Shown here piece after piece: positions 7,310 through 14,965 of a stretch of 23,190 nucleotides of DNA; within the stretch, counting starts at the first letter, position 1; each line of letters starts with the position of its first letter. The notes beneath the pieces were generated by a model. That model ran no database searches. It saw nothing but the letters and a program-made list of their open reading frames with translations, and was not told the DNA's origin. A program made the translations under genes and the position numbers. Origin of the DNA: Hoeflea sp. (GTDB taxonomy: Bacteria > Pseudomonadota > Alphaproteobacteria > Rhizobiales > Rhizobiaceae); NCBI GenBank assembly GCA_020637795.1, contig JACKJT010000003.1, positions 677,501 through 700,690 of the forward strand, written 5' to 3'.

Positions 7310-9571
7310 CTAGAGGCTCACGCCGTTGGCGTCGGCAAAGTCCATCAGGAACTCGCGAACGGTTTTCTCGCTTCGCGTGTCTTCAATAACCGGCAGCAGG
7401 GCTTCTTCGAGCTTGCCGAGATCCAGCGACAGCAACATCGACTTGACCGGGCCGATGGCCGCCGGCGACATTGAGATGTTGCGGAAGCCGATGCCGAGAA
7501 GCGCCATCGCGGACAGCGACTTGCCGGCAATCTCGCCACAAAGGGTCAGTGATGTGTTGGTTCTGTTGGCCGCCTCGACAATCTGGCGCAGCACCCGCAG
7601 GAACGGACGTCCCAGCGTGTCGAAACGGTCGGCCACCCGGGAATTGCCGCGATCGACCGCCATGACGAACTGGAACAGGTCGTTGGAGCCGACGGAAACG
7701 AAGTCGACCTCTTCCATCAGCTCGTCAAGCTGCCAGAGCAGGCTCGGCACTTCCAGCATTGCGCCGAACTGCAGGCTGCGCGGCAACTGGTACCCGAAGC
7801 GCGACAGATGCCGGACCTCTTTGTTCAACAATTCGCGCGCCAGCCGAAGCTCGTTGACCTCGGTGATCATCGGCATCATCAGCTTCAGTTCGGCGCCGGC
7901 GGCCGCCTTCAGAAGCGCCCTCAGCTGGGTGCGCAGCAATCCTGGCCGGTCCAGCGAAAGCCGGATGGCCCGCCAGCCGAGCGCCGGGTTCTCCTCTTCG
8001 GCGGACCGGAAATACGGCACGACCTTGTCGCCGCCGATATCCAGCGTGCGGAATGTCACCGGCCTGCCGCCGGCCTGCCGCAATACACTGCGATAGAGGT
8101 TTTCCTGCTCATCGACCTTCGGCATGGTCGAGGCGATCATGAACTGCAGTTCGGTCCTGAACAGCCCGATCCCGCTGGCGCCCGATTCGCTCAGTTGCGG
8201 CAGATCCACCAGAAGGCCGGCATTCATCTGCAGCGTGATGTACTGCCCGTCCCGGGTGCGCGGTTCGACCGTCCTGAGCGCCTGGTACTGTTCCTGCCGC
8301 TTGGCCCGGAACCTCACCTTGTCGGCATAGGCGTTCTGAACATCGGTGATCGGGCGGAGGTGGACGATGCCATCCTCGCCGTCGACAATGATCGAATCGC
8401 GGTTTTCCGCCAGCGACGCAATGCCGGGAACCTGGCCGACCACCGGAATGCCCATGGCGCGGGCCACGATCACCACGTGGCTGGTGACCGCGCCCTCTTC
8501 AAGCACGAGACCGCGGACAGCCTCGCGCGGATAATCAAGCAGCTCCGCCGCGCCCATGGCGCGCGCCACGATGATTGCATCCTGAGGCAAACCCTTGCTG
8601 CCCGGAACGAACCCCGTCAGCTGCCTGAGCAGGCGGTTTGCCAGGTCGTCGAAATCGTGCAGCCTTTCGCGCAGATAGGAATCGGTCATGTGGATCATGC
8701 GGGCGCGGGTGTCGCTCTGCACCTTTTCCACCGCCGCCTCGCAGGTCAGCCCGTTGCGGATCGCCTCCTCGAGTTTCCGGACCCAGCCGCGATCATGGGC
8801 AAACATCCGGTAGGCTTCCAGCACCGCCCGGTGCTCTCCCTCCATCGAGACGTCGCGCCGTGACAGCATGTCATCGATCGAGATCCTGAGCGATCCCAAG
8901 GCTTCTTCAAGCCGCTTGAGTTCCGCGTCTATGTCGTCGTTGAGGAGCTCGGTGACCACGATCCGCGGCTCGTGCAGGATGACGTGGCCAAGGCCGATGC
9001 CATCTCCATAGGCGTCGCCCTCGATCGTCACCGGACGGTTGAGGTCAAGCTCGAGCCCGGGCCGGGTGATCTGCTTGAGCTCGCCCGTCGCGATCATCTC
9101 CGCCAGCACCATCGAGGTGGTCTCGAGCGCCTCGACCTCGTCCTCGCGGTATTTACGGTGCGCCTTGTTCTGGACGACCAGAACGCCCAGCGACCGACCG
9201 GCCCTGAGGATCGGAACGCCGAGGAAGGAGTTGTAGATCTCTTCACCGGTTTCCGGCAGGTAGGTAAAGGCCGGGTGGGACTGGGCGTCGGAAAGATTGA
9301 GCGACCGGGCGCTTGCGGCGATGGTGCCGACCAGGCCCTGACCCATTTTCAGTTGAGCCAGGTGCACCGCATCCTTGTTCAGGCCCTCGGTGGCGAACAA
9401 TTCGAGCGCGCCATCGGCGCGCAGCACGTAGAACGAGCACACTTCAGCGACCATGTTGGCCGCGATCTGGCGGACAATCTGGTCAAGGCGCTCCTGCGGC
9501 TCAAGGGGCTCCGCCATCAACTCGCGCAGCCGCCTGAGAAGGACGCGCGGACCTGCTGAAAGGTCTCTCAT
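7310..9571 (-). CDS. ptsP: Phosphoenolpyruvate-protein phosphotransferase PtsP (enzyme I-Ntr)
   Basis: First enzyme of the nitrogen-related phosphotransferase chain: autophosphorylates from PEP and passes phosphate to NPr and EIIA-Ntr, a regulatory rather than sugar-transport route. 753 residues: N-terminal GAF domain (about 25-165), PEP-utilising N-terminal region (170-300), mobile phosphohistidine domain with EGAVTSH giving the active H365, and the TIM-barrel PEP-binding domain (about 430-735) with GIGLFRTELQF and TLCGE, whose C678 is the acid-base cysteine. The GAF domain distinguishes it from sugar PTS enzyme I and may sense a small ligand such as glutamine; the ligand is not deducible here. 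ATG at 9571 with GGGAGA about 11 bases upstream. First gene of ptsP-prfA-prmC; lysC lies 95 bases upstream on the same strand. Confidence 0.96.
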   Translation of the reverse strand: MRDLSAGPRVLLRRLRELMAEPLEPQERLDQIVRQIAANMVAEVCSFYVLRADGALELFATEGLNKDAVHLAQLKMGQGLVGTIAASARSLNLSDAQSHPAFTYLPETGEEIYNSFLGVPILRAGRSLGVLVVQNKAHRKYREDEVEALETTSMVLAEMIATGELKQITRPGLELDLNRPVTIEGDAYGDGIGLGHVILHEPRIVVTELLNDDIDAELKRLEEALGSLRISIDDMLSRRDVSMEGEHRAVLEAYRMFAHDRGWVRKLEEAIRNGLTCEAAVEKVQSDTRARMIHMTDSYLRERLHDFDDLANRLLRQLTGFVPGSKGLPQDAIIVARAMGAAELLDYPREAVRGLVLEEGAVTSHVVIVARAMGIPVVGQVPGIASLAENRDSIIVDGEDGIVHLRPITDVQNAYADKVRFRAKRQEQYQALRTVEPRTRDGQYITLQMNAGLLVDLPQLSESGASGIGLFRTELQFMIASTMPKVDEQENLYRSVLRQAGGRPVTFRTLDIGGDKVVPYFRSAEEENPALGWRAIRLSLDRPGLLRTQLRALLKAAAGAELKLMMPMITEVNELRLARELLNKEVRHLSRFGYQLPRSLQFGAMLEVPSLLWQLDELMEEVDFVSVGSNDLFQFVMAVDRGNSRVADRFDTLGRPFLRVLRQIVEAANRTNTSLTLCGEIAGKSLSAMALLGIGFRNISMSPAAIGPVKSMLLSLDLGKLEEALLPVIEDTRSEKTVREFLMDFADANGVSL

Positions 9572-9666
9572 CGCGCTTCATTCTCCCAATTCGTGTGGCC
9601 CGCCCGGGAAAGCTCCCGGCCGGTTAACAGAGTTCGGCTTGTGCCGGTTTGCTTTGATCCCGTTGG

Positions 9667-10941
9667 CTAAGTCTTATCCAGACCGTAGACGGAATGCAAA
9701 GTCCTTACCGCGAGTTCCGCATAGGCGCCGTCGATCAGGATCGAAATCTTGATCTCCGAAGTCGTTATCGCCTTGATATTGATGGATTTTTCAGCAAGCG
9801 CCTTGAACGCGCTTGCTGCCACCCCGGCATGACTGCGCATGCCGATGCCGATCACCGAAACCTTCGCCAGTCCTGATTCGCTCTGCACCACGTCATAGCC
9901 GATCAGTTCCTTCTGCCCGGCAAGCACCGCCAACGCCTTTTCGGCATCGCTCGATGGCACCGTGAAGGTCATATCGGTCCGCGACCCGTCTTCGGATATG
10001 TTCTGGACGATCATGTCGACATTGATGTGAGCGTCGGCCAGAGGACCGAAAATCGCGGCAGAAACGCCCGGCCGGTCGGCAAGCCGCCTCAGGGAAATCT
10101 GCGCTTCGTCCTTTGCGTAGGCAATGCCGGTTACGACTTCCTGTTCCACGATTTCTTCCTCGTCGCAAATAAGAGTTCCGGGCGGATTGAGCAGATCCCC
10201 CATTCCTGGCGCGTCCGGATCGTCGAAGCTCGAGCGCACGAAGGTTCTCACCTTGTGCACCATGGCCAGTTCGACCGACCGGACCTGCAGCACCTTGGCG
10301 CCGAGCGATGCCATTTCCAGCATCTCCTCGAACGCGATCTTCTTCATCCGCCGCGCCTTCGGCTCGACCCGCGGATCGGTGGTATAGACGCCATCGACGT
10401 CGGTATAGATATCGCAGCGATCCGCCTTCACGGCAGCCGCGATCGCAACCGCGCTGGTGTCCGAACCGCCGCGTCCGAGCGTCGCCAGGCGGTTGTCCGG
10501 ACCAATGCCCTGGAACCCCGCCACCACGGCGACCTGCCCCATTTCGAACCGGCGGATCAGTTCGGATCCGTCGATATCGATGATCCGCGCCGCAGCATGG
10601 GCATTGTCGGTCTTCACCGGAATCTGCCAGCCCTGCCAGGACCGGGCATCCACGCCCATCGACTGAAGCGCAATGGCCAGCAATCCGCTGGTCACCTGCT
10701 CGCCCGAAGCAACGATCGCGTCATACTCGCGTGCATCGTAGAACGATGCGCTGGCGCCGGCGACCTTCGGCATCTGCTGCACCCAGTTCACCAGTTCGTT
10801 GGTCTTGCCGGCCATCGCCGACACCACCACGGCCACCTGGTGGCCCGCGTCCACTTCACGCTTGACGTGCCGGGCAACGTTGCGGATCCGGTCGAGGTCG
10901 GCAACCGAGGTGCCGCCAAATTTCATCACTATGCGGGCCAT
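9667..10941 (-). CDS. lysC: Aspartate kinase
   Basis: Phosphorylates aspartate, the committed step to lysine, threonine, methionine and diaminopimelate. 424 residues, the size of the monofunctional LysC type. Kinase domain with KFGGTS (7-12) and the nucleotide/aspartate-binding stretch LGRGGSDTSA (155-164); two C-terminal ACT modules (about 275-345 and 358-424) that in this family bind Lys and Thr for feedback inhibition. ATG at 10941. Only a weak GGA precedes the start, but GATAAT lies 6-11 bases before it, so a leaderless mRNA is possible; a structured region lies further upstream. Divergent from ubiG. A 6-bp hairpin without T-tail (9604-9619) lies between lysC and ptsP, so readthrough into ptsP is plausible. 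Confidence 0.97.
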   Translation of the reverse strand: MARIVMKFGGTSVADLDRIRNVARHVKREVDAGHQVAVVVSAMAGKTNELVNWVQQMPKVAGASASFYDAREYDAIVASGEQVTSGLLAIALQSMGVDARSWQGWQIPVKTDNAHAAARIIDIDGSELIRRFEMGQVAVVAGFQGIGPDNRLATLGRGGSDTSAVAIAAAVKADRCDIYTDVDGVYTTDPRVEPKARRMKKIAFEEMLEMASLGAKVLQVRSVELAMVHKVRTFVRSSFDDPDAPGMGDLLNPPGTLICDEEEIVEQEVVTGIAYAKDEAQISLRRLADRPGVSAAIFGPLADAHINVDMIVQNISEDGSRTDMTFTVPSSDAEKALAVLAGQKELIGYDVVQSESGLAKVSVIGIGMRSHAGVAASAFKALAEKSINIKAITTSEIKISILIDGAYAELAVRTLHSVYGLDKT

Positions 10942-10946
10942 GTTGT

Positions 10947-10977
10947 ATTATCCGCTGACGAACCCGCTAACGGGCAA
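10947..10977 (-). promoter_or_regulatory. Candidate lysC promoter with -10 abutting the start codon
   Basis: On the minus strand GATAAT (10952-10947) matches five of six -10 consensus bases and ends five bases before the lysC ATG. A TTGCCC (10977-10972) could serve as -35, although the 19-base spacing is long. If used, transcription would start at or next to the ATG, giving a leaderless mRNA. Confidence 0.35.
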
Positions 10978-10978
10978 G

Positions 10979-11016
10979 AAAAACCGCCCCGGGGGTCCGG
11001 AGCGGAAGGTGGCGGT
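10979..11016 (-). terminator. Terminator-like hairpin upstream of lysC (proximal)
   Basis: Arms 11016-11011 and 10988-10983 form a 6-bp GC-rich stem around a 22-base inner region that can itself fold through two CCGG sites. Five T follow on the minus strand (10983-10979), then C and two more T. It ends 38 bases before the lysC start. No minus-strand gene reads in from upstream, so it is either an attenuator inside a lysC leader or an insulator upstream of a start-proximal promoter. Confidence 0.45.
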
Positions 11017-11025
11017 CTCTTAGCC

Positions 11026-11049
11026 AAAAAACCGGTCGCCTGCAACCGG
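11026..11049 (-). terminator. Terminator-like hairpin upstream of lysC (distal)
   Basis: On the minus strand 11049-11043 pairs with 11038-11032 (7 bp with one G-U) around a 4-base loop, directly followed by six T (11031-11026). This has the form of an intrinsic terminator, although the stem is short. It overlaps codons of both small ORFs in this region. Confidence 0.45.
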
Positions 11050-11133
11050 ATCGCTCATGTGACATTGCCAACTCTTGACAAGGCGGACCTGACGCCCGAG
11101 TTGATGGACGGGAATACGAAGCCGGAGAGACCC

Positions 11134-11886
11134 ATGAACCAAGCTGCCCAGACAACGATCGATGAGGACGAAGTCGCGCGGTTCTCGGCCATGGCGGCGG
11201 AATGGTGGAACCCCAAAGGCAAGTTCCGCCCCCTGCACAAGTTCAATCCGGTCCGCCTGACCTATATCCGCAACCATGTTGCGGCTCATTTCGGCCGTGA
11301 TCCGAAAAGTGACAAGCCGCTTCAGGGCCTGAGAGTCCTCGATATCGGCTGTGGCGGCGGGCTTTTGTCAGAACCGATGGCGCGTATGGGAGCCGAAGTA
11401 TTGGGCGCGGACGCCTCCCGGACCAACGTCGAAGTGGCTTCGATCCATGCCGCCCAGAGCGGCGTCAATGTGAGCTACGAGGCCGTGACATCCGAAGAAC
11501 TGGCGGCACGCGGCGAACGCTTTGATATCGTGCTCAACATGGAAGTGGTCGAGCATGTCGCCGACGTCGACCTGTTCCTCACCTCCTGCGCCGAGATGGT
11601 CAAGCCGGGCGGGCTGATGTTCGTGGCCACCATCAACCGGACCATGAAGGCCATGGCGTTGGCAATCATCGGTGCAGAATATGTTCTGCGCTGGCTGCCG
11701 CGCGGCACCCATCAATACGAAAGACTGGTTCGCCCGGAAGAAATCGAAACGCCGCTGGCCGCATCGGGAATGAACGTCATCGACCGCACCGGCGTGTTCT
11801 ACAACCCGCTTCAGGACCAGTGGAACCTGTCCCGCGACATGGACGTCAACTATATGATGCTGATGGAACGGCCCAAGGCCTCCTGA
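11134..11886 (+). CDS. ubiG: Ubiquinone biosynthesis O-methyltransferase UbiG
   Basis: SAM-dependent O-methyltransferase performing both O-methylations of the ubiquinone pathway; soluble or membrane-associated. 250 residues. N-terminal FSAMAAEWWNPKGKFRPLHK and NPVRLTYI are characteristic UbiG segments; motif I is DIGCGGGLLSEP (70-81), followed by GADAS (motif for the adenosine ribose) and the VVEHVADVD stretch. The C terminus carries THQYERLVRPEEIE and GVFYNPLQDQW, both family hallmarks. The start is the ATG at 11134, with GGAGAGA four to ten bases upstream; the frame stays open far upstream over antisense lysC but without coding support. A TTGACA at 11075-11080 could be its -35, though no good -10 follows. 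Converges on the DUF3291 gene with 23 bases between. Confidence 0.96.
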   Translation: MNQAAQTTIDEDEVARFSAMAAEWWNPKGKFRPLHKFNPVRLTYIRNHVAAHFGRDPKSDKPLQGLRVLDIGCGGGLLSEPMARMGAEVLGADASRTNVEVASIHAAQSGVNVSYEAVTSEELAARGERFDIVLNMEVVEHVADVDLFLTSCAEMVKPGGLMFVATINRTMKAMALAIIGAEYVLRWLPRGTHQYERLVRPEEIETPLAASGMNVIDRTGVFYNPLQDQWNLSRDMDVNYMMLMERPKAS

Positions 11887-11909
11887 TCTACCGGTCAGTC
11901 GAACGCGGG

Positions 11910-12494
11910 TCAGACCGGGATGGTCCTGAGCCGGTCAAGCAGATCGCGTTGACCCGGCGCGTTCGCCTCGATCAGCGCCTTGACGCGGGCACGGTCGATC
12001 TCGAGAGGCGCACCGTCCGGATCATAAGCCTGCTTGATAGTGAAGGCCCTCGGACCGGGTCCGCGGTCATGCAGCCATTCGAGCCTCTCGGCCGCCTGTT
12101 TCCACTCCGGGCGATGCCCTGCCTCAATCCACCACAGGACCAGGGGCGGCCATTCGTACTGGGTGTTCCAGTTGCGGGCGTTCTTCAGCGCCTCGGCGTG
12201 AACGCCGGCATAGGAAAAAGCCATCAGGCTCTCGATGTCGGTCCATATCGACAGGGATGAGGGCCCGCTCTCAAAACCGCTGCCTTCGATAAACCGGGGA
12301 AACACCTGGACACCCCAGCTTGGCGGCCCCGGCTCCCCGTCGTAACCTGAGCGGGCAACAAACCCGGACGCCCTTTCGGCGGCGGCAAAATTCAAAGGCT
12401 CACGTCTGAGAAACCCCTGCACCTCGGGCGCATCGTAAGGCGCCACGTGCAGGCCGAAATTGTACATGGCAAGATGAAAGCCGGACGCTTTCAT
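11910..12494 (-). CDS. DUF3291 domain protein
   Basis: Protein of 194 residues matching the DUF3291 pattern: an early LAMYNFG segment, SLSIWTDIESLMAFSYAGVHAE in the middle, then PPLVLWWIEAGHRPEW with conserved Trp and His, and the closing DRGPGPRAFTIKQ. Function unknown; the fold is thought to be a ferredoxin-like alpha/beta barrel type by analogy with small monooxygenase-like proteins, which is inference. Its ATG at 12494 lies one base after the DUF1178 stop (TGA, G, ATG), so it is translationally coupled and is the last gene of the comF-grxC-hydrolase-DUF1178 run. No obvious terminator follows. Confidence 0.82.
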   Translation of the reverse strand: MKASGFHLAMYNFGLHVAPYDAPEVQGFLRREPLNFAAAERASGFVARSGYDGEPGPPSWGVQVFPRFIEGSGFESGPSSLSIWTDIESLMAFSYAGVHAEALKNARNWNTQYEWPPLVLWWIEAGHRPEWKQAAERLEWLHDRGPGPRAFTIKQAYDPDGAPLEIDRARVKALIEANAPGQRDLLDRLRTIPV

Positions 12495-12495
12495 C

Positions 12496-12921
12496 TCAGC
12501 TCAGGTCGTCCGGAAACTCCGGCAGCGGTGCGATCTCGATCCCTTCCTCGATCAGCGATCGAGCATCATCGTTCGATGCCTTTCCGATGATGCCGCGCGC
12601 CTCGGCTTCACCATGATGGATCTTGCGGGCCTCATCGGCAAACCGCTCGCCGACATCCTCGGAATTCTGCTTCACCGCCTGCACCAGTTCCCGCAGCTTG
12701 CGCATCATCTCGCGCTTTTCCGGATCCATCGCCAGCGGCCGGGCCGGGGCTTCCTTGGAAACCGCGACCGCCGGCGCCATCAACGCCTTGCCGACCTGCC
12801 GGGAGCCACAAACCGGGCATTCGACCAGGCCGCGTTCGGCTTGATCGTCATAGTCCTTGCTTGAGGAAAACCATCCCTCGAATTCATGATCCTTGTCGCA
12901 ATGCAAAGAAAAGCGGATCAC
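12496..12921 (-). CDS. DUF1178 family protein (zinc-ribbon-like)
   Basis: Protein of 141 residues with the DUF1178 start MIRFSLHCDKDHEFEGWFSSS and a CPVCGS knuckle. C8, H12, C35 and C38 could form a small zinc site similar to FmdB-type ribbons; this is inferred from spacing. The middle contains MRKLRELVQAVKQNSEDVG and the family-conserved stretch FADEARKIHHGEAEARGIIG; the tail is acidic (PEFPDDLS). Starts with GTG at 12921, overlapping the hydrolase TGA by four bases (GTGA), with AAGGAGAGAG about ten bases upstream. The role is unknown; repeated linkage with grxC and a nitrilase-family amidase suggests redox or metabolite repair. Confidence 0.88.
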   Translation of the reverse strand: MIRFSLHCDKDHEFEGWFSSSKDYDDQAERGLVECPVCGSRQVGKALMAPAVAVSKEAPARPLAMDPEKREMMRKLRELVQAVKQNSEDVGERFADEARKIHHGEAEARGIIGKASNDDARSLIEEGIEIAPLPEFPDDLS

Positions 12922-13778
12922 GCCACTCTCTCTCCTTTTGTCTCCGGCATTCCAGTCTCGACCCGGTAGTCCCGGGCATTCTTCAGGTTCGGGATTTTCG
13001 ACCGCGCTGCCTTGACCTCGTCAAGCGACAGGGTGGCGACGATCACGCCGGGCTCGTCGTGATCGGCTTCCGCTATCACCCGTCCCCACGGATCGACAAT
13101 GATCGAATGCCCGTAGGTTTCGCGCCCGTCCTCGTGCACACCGCCCTGCGCAGCCGAGATCACGAAGGCTCCGTTCTCGATGGCCCTTGCACGTTGCAGC
13201 ACATGCCAGTGTGCCTCGCCTGTCTGGCGCGTAAAGGCGGCAGGCGCCGTCAGGATGTCTGCGCCCGAAAGCGCGAGGTCACGAAACAGATGCGGAAACC
13301 GGATGTCATAGCAGATACCCATGCCAAGGCGCGCCACATCCAGATCCACCGTCTGGGCCACTTCGCCCGGTCGATAGGCTGAACTTTCCCGCCAGCTTTC
13401 GCCATTGTCGAGATCAACGTCGAACATGTGGATCTTGTCATATCGCGCCAGCATGGCGCCGTCGGGGCCAAACACCGCACCGCGATTTGCGGCCATGCCG
13501 TTTCCGGCTTCCACCGCAGTGGAACCTATGTGCAGGAAGATGCCGAGTTCGTCCGCAAGCGACGCGGCAGCCTTCAGCACGAGATCGTCTGCCTCGGACT
13601 TGAGGTTTCGGCGGAAGGCTTCCCGATCGCGCTGCAGGGCGCCGGTCATTTCCGGCGTCTGCACATAGCGCGCGCCGCGCGATGCCGCTTCACGAACCAG
13701 GCCATCCATGACGTCGATGTTGGCCACGGGCGTGACCCCCGAACGCATTTGGACCGCAGCAACTACCAATTCACGCAT
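12918..13778 (-). CDS. Carbon-nitrogen hydrolase, Nit1/omega-amidase-like
   Basis: Nitrilase-superfamily amidase of 286 residues, cytoplasmic. The catalytic triad is visible: E43 in TPEMTG, K115 in ARYDKIHMFDVD and the nucleophile C156 in GICYDIRFP. The IHMFDVD and GICYDIRFPHLFR signatures fit the Nit branch that hydrolyses deaminated glutathione or alpha-keto acid amides rather than true nitrilases. It lies directly after grxC (3 bases between TGA and ATG, GGAG ten bases upstream of the ATG) and overlaps DUF1178 by four bases. Linkage to a glutathione-dependent glutaredoxin is consistent with a deaminated-glutathione repair role, but the substrate is not proved by sequence. Confidence 0.9.
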   Translation of the reverse strand: MRELVVAAVQMRSGVTPVANIDVMDGLVREAASRGARYVQTPEMTGALQRDREAFRRNLKSEADDLVLKAAASLADELGIFLHIGSTAVEAGNGMAANRGAVFGPDGAMLARYDKIHMFDVDLDNGESWRESSAYRPGEVAQTVDLDVARLGMGICYDIRFPHLFRDLALSGADILTAPAAFTRQTGEAHWHVLQRARAIENGAFVISAAQGGVHEDGRETYGHSIIVDPWGRVIAEADHDEPGVIVATLSLDEVKAARSKIPNLKNARDYRVETGMPETKGERVA

Positions 13779-13781
13779 GTC

Positions 13782-14042
13782 TCAGGCTCCTGTCAGCATC
13801 GGATCAAGCTTGCCGGCGCGATCAAGAGCATGCAGCTCGTCGCAGCCGCCAACGTGAACACCGTCGATGAATATCTGCGGAAAGGTTGTCCGGCCGTTGG
13901 CCTTGCCAATCATTTCCTGCCTCAGGTCCGGCGAGAAAGTCGCATCATGCTCCGTATAGCCGACGCCCTTCCCATCCAGCAACCGTTTGGCCGCGGTGCA
14001 AAATCCGCAGAACTGCCGTGTGTAGAGAATTACGTCTGCCAT
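13782..14042 (-). CDS. grxC: Glutaredoxin 3
   Basis: Glutathione-dependent thiol-disulfide oxidoreductase of 86 residues, cytoplasmic. Active centre CGFC (C12 and C15; enterobacterial Grx3 has CPYC, rhizobial homologues often have CGYC-like centres). The cis-Pro is in TTFPQIFIDG and the glutathione-binding GGCDEL follows. Start: the ATG at 14042 has GGAG six bases upstream; an in-frame TTG at 14054 would place that site inside the gene and is rejected. It follows comF by 36 bases and precedes the C-N hydrolase by 3 bases. Confidence 0.95.
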   Translation of the reverse strand: MADVILYTRQFCGFCTAAKRLLDGKGVGYTEHDATFSPDLRQEMIGKANGRTTFPQIFIDGVHVGGCDELHALDRAGKLDPMLTGA

Positions 14043-14078
14043 GCGGGTCTCCAATTGTTCAGCGGCCGTTGCCGCCCT

Positions 14079-14870
14079 TCAAGCATATAGGGTTTCCCCG
14101 CCCTGGCTTGCAACCCTGGCAAACGCCAGCACGTTGACCTGCGCCACCCCCCGCCGCAGCAGCGCCCGCGTCGCTGCTTCGACCGTCGATCCGGTGGTCA
14201 GCACATCATCGACCAGGAGCACCTTGCGCCCGACCAACCGCTGCGCCTGTTCGGGCGGCACCAGGAAAGCCCCTCGGACATTGTCCTGCCGGGCCCGCAA
14301 ACCCAGGCCGACCTGTTGGCGCGTGGCCCGGATTCGCCGCATCACCCCGGGCAGGAAGGGTTTTCCGGAAAGCCGGGCCAGAGTTCGCGCAAGTTCGGCC
14401 GACTGGTTGTAGCGCCGCGAAAACAGCCTTGCCCGGTGCAACGGGACCGCAACGATGACATCGCTGTCATCAAGGACGTCGCGCCCCGCCCGGATCATCC
14501 ATTCCGCCATCATGGTAGCAAGATCGGCACGGTCCGAATATTTCAACCCGTGGACAATCTTGCGGGCGGCGCCGTCGTGAAACACCGCAGCTCTGGCCCT
14601 GGCATAGGGTGGTGGATCTGCGATCGCCTGCGGTGAGACATATCCGTCACCCCGGTCGTGATCGAAGGGCATGCCGGTTATCTCGCAATAGGGCCGTTCG
14701 ATGAACCGTACCGTTGCCCAGCACTCCGGGCACAAGCCGGCGGGCCGGCCCACCATTTTTCCGCAGCCTGTGCAGACGGGCGGATACACCAGCTGCATCA
14801 GCCCCGCCCCCGCGGTCTGACAAACAGCCAGCAATCGGTGCCCGAAATGAAGCATATCCGCACGGTCCAT
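14079..14870 (-). CDS. ComF family protein (phosphoribosyltransferase fold)
   Basis: Protein of 263 residues resembling ComF/GntX. N-terminal four-cysteine zinc knuckle (C33, C36, C47, C50 in PPVCTGCGK and GLCPECW), a further C62, and a C-terminal type I phosphoribosyltransferase domain with the PRPP loop VLLVDDVLTTGST (217-229). Other family marks are HGLKYSDR and AVPLHRARLFSRRYNQS. ComF proteins act in natural transformation in some bacteria; in alphaproteobacteria the role is not established. ATG at 14870 without a clear Shine-Dalgarno; the ATG at 14855 is an alternative. First gene of the minus-strand run with grxC, divergent from the methyltransferase. Confidence 0.92.
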   Translation of the reverse strand: MDRADMLHFGHRLLAVCQTAGAGLMQLVYPPVCTGCGKMVGRPAGLCPECWATVRFIERPYCEITGMPFDHDRGDGYVSPQAIADPPPYARARAAVFHDGAARKIVHGLKYSDRADLATMMAEWMIRAGRDVLDDSDVIVAVPLHRARLFSRRYNQSAELARTLARLSGKPFLPGVMRRIRATRQQVGLGLRARQDNVRGAFLVPPEQAQRLVGRKVLLVDDVLTTGSTVEAATRALLRRGVAQVNVLAFARVASQGGETLYA

Positions 14871-14965
14871 CGGTTGACTTTACCGCCATTCCATCCAACA
14901 AGCGAGCCGCAGCGGGCCAGCCCAGCCCCTGCCGAACCCGAAACCCAACGAGGGACCCTCGGATC

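Noticed and set aside
9604..9619. A 6-bp GC-rich inverted repeat between lysC and ptsP as a terminator
   Set aside because: No T-run follows on the minus strand, so it does not qualify as an intrinsic terminator; it may still be a weak pause or processing site.
10027..11133. A long in-frame upstream extension of ubiG
   Set aside because: It lies antisense to lysC and the leader, and UbiG homology begins at the ATG at 11134, which has a good ribosome site.
10942..11133. A SAM-II or other known riboswitch upstream of lysC
   Set aside because: I could not match the conserved core of any alphaproteobacterial riboswitch that I know; only generic hairpins are visible.
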